Shown here piece by piece: positions 63,401-64,000 of a stretch of DNA of 64,000 nt (positions are counted from its first letter, which is position 1; each line of letters opens with the position of its first letter). The position numbers and the translations under genes were made by a program. Source of the DNA: CBDCWO01 sp965223405 (GTDB lineage Bacteria; Bacteroidota; Bacteroidia; Chitinophagales; Saprospiraceae); NCBI GenBank assembly GCA_965223405.1, contig CBDCWO010000006.1:4464001-4528000 (forward strand). The letters are read 5' to 3'. Below the pieces are notes generated by a model. It did no database searches. It had not been told where the DNA came from and worked only from the letters and a program-made list of their open reading frames with translations.

Positions 63401-64000
63401 GTCGCAGTTGTCGGTGGCGGTAGCGATACCGGTAGAATCGGGCGTATTATTTTGGGTACAGGCGATGGTGATGTCCGGAGGGCAGGAGATGGAAGGAGCG
63501 GTAGTATCCTGTACGGTGATGGTTTGGATACAGAGGGTGGCGATGTTACCACAGGTATCGGTGGCGATCCAGGTCCTTTGGATGGTATAGTTAGCGGGGC
63601 AGTTTCCGGGGATTTGGGTATCGGAATATTCAATCAGCGGATCGGGATCACAATTATCGGTAGCGGTGGCGACACCGGTAGCAGTTGGATCGGTTGATTG
63701 ATCACAATCGACGGTGATGTCTGTGGGGCAGGAGATGGAAGGCGGAGTGATGTCCTGGACGGTGATGTATTGGATGCAATCATTGGAGTTACCACAGGAA
63801 TCGGTAGCGATCCAGGTGCGTTCGATGACGTAATTATTGGGGCAGGTACCGTTGATGATGTTATCGTTAAAAGAGATATTGGGGTTGGAGTCACAGTTGT
63901 CGGTAGCGGTGGCGATACCGGTAGAATCGGGCGTGGTATTTTGTTGGCAGCTGAGGGTAATATTGGGAGGGCAGGAGATGGTTGGAGCGCGGATGTCCTG
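54332..64000 (-). CDS. Giant T9SS-exported repeat protein, N-terminal visible segment (5' end outside window)
   Basis: The frame is open from the window edge (64000) to 54332, over 3,200 codons. In protein order: 19 HYR-like domains of about 82 aa (pattern '(A/P)P.I.CP.(D/N)IT..C...T.P..TG.ATATDNCD...' then TWIATD.CGN and QDI), one diverged HYR copy, an Ig-like piece (about 58,800-59,090), 14 diverged 51-aa 'GCDS' units, then just under three higher-order sets of 51-aa units before the damaged zone. No signal peptide is seen because the start is upstream. Each HYR-like unit carries about six Cys. It is the same gene as the segments at 43.4-54.4 kb, giving at least 6,900 residues in the window. 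Confidence 0.88.
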   Translation of the reverse strand, partial: QDIRAPTISCPPNITLSCQQNTTPDSTGIATATDNCDSNPNISFNDNIINGTCPNNYVIERTWIATDSCGNSNDCIQYITVQDITPPSISCPTDITVDCDQSTDPTATGVATATDNCDPDPLIEYSDTQIPGNCPANYTIQRTWIATDTCGNIATLCIQTITVQDTTAPSISCPPDITIACTQNNTPDSTGIATATDNCDPNPNVSFTDNIIPGNCPSNYIIQRTWIATDTCGNLSTPCIQSITVQDISAPTIACPSDITINCDQPTDPSSTGIATATDNCDANPNISFTDNIINGNCPNNYTIQRTWIATDTCGNQSAPCIQNITIQDISAPTISCPPNITLSCQQNTTPDSTGIATATDNCDANPNISFNDNIINGTCPNNYVIERTWIATDSCGNSNDCIQYITVQDITPPTISCPTDITVDCDQSTDPTATGVATATDNCDPDPLIEYSDTQIPGNCPANYTIQRTWIATDTCGNIATLCIQTITVQDTTAPSISCPPDITIACTQNNTPDSTGIATATDNCDPNPNVSFTDNIIPGNCPSNYIIQRTWIATDTCGNLSTPCIQSITVQDISTPTIACPSDITINCDQPTDPSSTGIATATDNCDANPNVSFTDNIIPGNCPNNYTIQRTWIATDTCGNQSAPCIQNITIQDISAPTISCPPNITLNCQQNTTPDSTGIATATDNCDANPNISFNDNIVNGTCPNNYVIERTWIATDSCGNSNDCIQYITVQDITPPTISCPTDITVDCDQSTDPTATGVATATDNCDPDPLIEYSDTQIPGNCPANYTIQRTWIATDTCGNIATLCIQTITVQDTTAPSISCPPDITIACTQNNTPDSTGIATATDNCDPNPNVSFTDNIIPGNCPSNYIIQRTWIATDTCGNLSAPCIQSITVQDISAPTIACPSDITINCDQPTDPSSTGIATATDNCDANPNVSFTDNIINGNCPNNYTIQRTWIATDTCGNQSAPCIQNITIQDISAPTISCPPNITLNCQQNTTPDSTGIATATDNCDANPNISFNDNIINGTCPNNYVIERTWIATDSCGNSNDCIQYITVQDITPPTISCPTDITVDCDQSTDPTATGVATATDNCDPDPLISFNDNIIPGNCPANYTIQRTWIATDTCGNIATLCIQTITVQDTTAPSISCPPDITIACTQNNTPDSTGIATATDNCDPNPNVSFTDNIIPGNCPSNYIIQRTWIATDTCGNLSTPCIQSITVQDITPPTIACPSDITINCDQPTDPSSTGIATATDNCDANPNISFTDNIIPGNCPNNYTIQRTWIATDTCGNQSAPCIQNITIQDIRAPTISCPPNITLNCQQNTTPDSTGIATATDNCDANPNISFNDNIINGTCPNNYVIERTWIATDSCGNSNDCIQYITVQDITPPTISCPTDITVDCDQSTDPTATGIATATDNCDPDPLIEYSDTQNPGNCPANYTIQRTWIATDSCGNIATLCIQTITVQDTTAPSISCPPDITIACTQNNTPDSTGIATATDNCDPNPNVSFTDNIIPGNCPSNYIIQRTWIATDTCGNLSAPCIQSITVQDISAPVIFNVPNDITVNCESIPSPPSKDTVIFAIDNCDIITLQFTQIVTPGICENQKILTRTWTATDNCGNQSSEDQIITVIDCQPDVTISINPNPVCQGEDVVLNATITNNYSTPFYQWQFSTDNSTWKDINQGTTVPFIISKANQSNDGFYRLIIADTQGNITNPDCSVISNSRFLTVLKDSKTDLNITICQGQSYQVGLNSYTEPGVYRDTFVTASGCDSIVKLELSVNSPSITNLDTIICAGDNIIIGTNIYNSTGIYMDTLSTSNGCDSIVELDLKVQNNIFTNIDTTLCFGESIHIGNDHFDATGIYTISLNTAIGCDSIINLNLQVLEDQISEMYITICQGESYEYEGVIYNISGDYPVILTSKDQCDSLVIIHLLVTNNIETHLSQQICSGDSIVVGDTTLNTTGQHSIKLTSSSGCDSTVYIDLEVLSEFYQEVEVTICDGETHSIGNQTYDESGVYYHSFVSQSGCDSIVLLTLLVLENKDTIISSEICQGDYVTVGGQSFDQSGEYTVNLIADNGCDSVITLQLMVHQSSSENIDTILCYGDSLITSLGVYNTTGIFEENYNTVNGCDSIVIYDVSVQDEILTHISANICPGDFYSFAGQQYYNPGSYTIPYVSINDCDSNVLLTINLLDTSSLEFNINICSGSSYEFFDTTLTTAGSYTKVFSSQDGCDSIVTVHLELLNVLRDTLSVSICENEPYTFNTNTYFNQGYYDHTYTAISGCDSILTLHLIVTPESNTILNESICNGDYYDFNGKQLSNSGTFVDTFQNKNGCDSLVTLNLQVNDKFEIYHSEQICSGEIFSFNGHSYSESGTYVDSFSSINGCDSIVSLNLTVIPTLDTTITVVTCDHVFVFNGTLYNQSGQYIDSTISSYGCDSIIYLDLTIIDPVYQSIDHTLCEGETYAFNGTDYNTSGTYTATLTSSSGCDSIVTLNLTVNPISYQNITYTICNGDTFSFNGTDYNTSGTYTATLTSSTGCDSVITLDLTVLQPIQTNLNEQICNGDSYSFNGTDYNTSGTYSATLTSSSGCDSTVTLNLIVKEVLTEVINQQICNGQSVDFNGTTYNSTGSYTATLTSSLGCDSIVTLNLTVTDQLTDTVRMQICSGQSQVFNGQVYNQTGTYSFNITSSNGCDSTAVLVLNVLNTLTESIDHTLCEGEAYTFNGTDYNTSGTYTATLTSSTGCDSIVTLNLTVNPIGYQNTIHTICAGDTYSFNGTDYNTSGTYTATLTSSTGCDSVITLDLTVLQPIQTNLNEQICNGDSYSFNGTDYNTSGTYSATLTSSAGCDSTVTLNLIVKEVLTEVIDQQICNGQSVDFNGTTYNSTGSYTATLTSSLGCDSIVTLNLTVSDQLTDTIRMQICNGQSQVFNGQVYNQTGTYSFNTTSSNGCDSTAVLILNVLDVLTESIDHTLCEGEAYTFNGTDYNTSGTYTTTLTSSSGCDSIVTLNLTVNPISYQNITHTICNGDTYSFNGTDYNTSGTYTATLTSSTGCDSAVTLDLNVLQPIQTNLIEQICNGDSYSFNGTDYNTSGTYSATLTSSAGCDSTVTLNLIVNEVLTEVIDQQICNGQSVDFNGTTYNSTGSYTATLTSSLGCDSIVTLNLTVTDQLTDTIRMQICNGQSQVFNGQVYDQTGTYSFNTTSSNGCDSTAVLVLTQHPHRIHSYPL
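56646..58800 (-). repeat. Fourteen diverged 51-aa GCDS repeats
   Basis: Fourteen consecutive units of about 51 residues keep only the frame '(I/L)C.G......Y...G.Y.......GCDS(I/L)..L.L.V' and otherwise differ widely, for example ITICQGQSYQVG, DTTLCFGESIHIG and SANICPGDFYSFAG. They lie directly upstream in the protein of the homogenised 765-bp array. Four similar diverged units lie at the other end (about 44,120-44,730). Confidence 0.85.
59341..64000 (-). repeat. 981-bp higher-order repeat array of HYR-like domains
   Basis: Identical landmarks recur at 60156, 61137, 62118 and 63099, exactly 981 bases apart. Each 981-base copy encodes four HYR-like units (82, 81, 82 and 82 aa; 327 in all) of four distinct types in fixed order. 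Four full copies and three quarters of a fifth are in the window, and the array runs past its edge. Copies are nearly identical; one diverged unit (59,090-59,340) ends the array. Confidence 0.93.

Noticed and set aside
59354..63697. Many long plus-strand frames (up to 322 codons) opposite the HYR array, rich in Gly, Asp and Val
   Set aside because: They repeat with the 981-base period, follow from the codon composition of the real minus-strand repeats, and lack starts, export signals or family features of their own.
44584..64000. CRISPR array
   Set aside because: The repeats are contiguous 153/765- and 245/981-base coding units without unique spacers of 30-40 bases, and they stay in frame.

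Overview
The window is a chromosome segment of a Bacteroidota bacterium, most likely from the Saprospiria (Lewinella/Haliscomenobacter-like lineages). Reasons: a type IX secretion (T9SS) C-terminal sorting domain of the 'gliding motility-associated' type, many families typical of the phylum (DUF4097, DUF5777, DUF2157/GDYXXLXY, 2TM, DUF2795, bacilliredoxin), lipoprotein-rich sulfatase/glycosidase genes, and TAnnTTTG-type promoter elements. The lineage is inferred from protein families; no rRNA or tRNA gene is visible.

Layout. 0-6.3 kb: housekeeping genes (queA, a DUF2795 protein, cmk), a minus-strand lipoprotein/beta-barrel/cytochrome c operon, a bacilliredoxin and an arginase-family hydrolase. 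6.7-9.7 kb: a minus-strand operon of ECF sigma factor, HEAT-type putative anti-sigma and two exported DUF4097 proteins. 9.8-12.7 kb: an ElaA-type acetyltransferase, Hsp20, two small membrane proteins and a second ECF sigma factor. 12.8-14.7 kb: a DapA-family lyase and an ornithine-cyclodeaminase-family enzyme. 14.9-27.1 kb: a sulfated-glycan island with three sulfatases (one frameshifted), an aminopeptidase P, an 833-aa lipoprotein of unknown function with a duplicated C-terminal module, and a GH2 glycosidase. No SusC/SusD pair and no sulfatase-maturing enzyme is present. 27.2-36.7 kb: mixed metabolic and membrane genes (2TM protein, OYE-family oxidoreductase, GDYXXLXY/DUF2157 pair, succinate-semialdehyde-type dehydrogenase, SulP transporter, pentapeptide-repeat protein). 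36.8-39.5 kb: an 883-aa fusion of class III nucleotide cyclase, membrane segment, PEGA, SUMF1-like and alpha/beta-hydrolase domains. 39.8-43.2 kb: inositol oxygenase with a sodium/solute symporter, then a slipin.

43.4-64 kb (window edge): one enormous minus-strand gene whose 5' end lies outside the window. In protein order it has at least 20 HYR-like ~82-aa domains, 19 of them in a 981-bp four-unit higher-order repeat; one Ig-like stretch; 14 diverged ~51-aa Cys-containing repeats; 16 copies of a 765-bp higher-order repeat (five 51-aa units each); four diverged repeats; and a T9SS type B sorting domain. The minimum visible size is about 6,900 residues. The frame is broken at about 51.03, 52.79 and 53.52-54.38 kb by mostly small deletions relative to neighbouring copies. 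I think these are more likely consensus errors in an unmappable repeat than real decay.

How the genes may work together (inference): exported sulfatases and the GH2 enzyme trim sulfated glycans; MIOX and its symporter feed inositol to glucuronate; ECF systems with exported DUF4097 proteins adjust the envelope; and the giant T9SS protein is a surface fibre or adhesin whose length probably changes by recombination between near-identical repeats.
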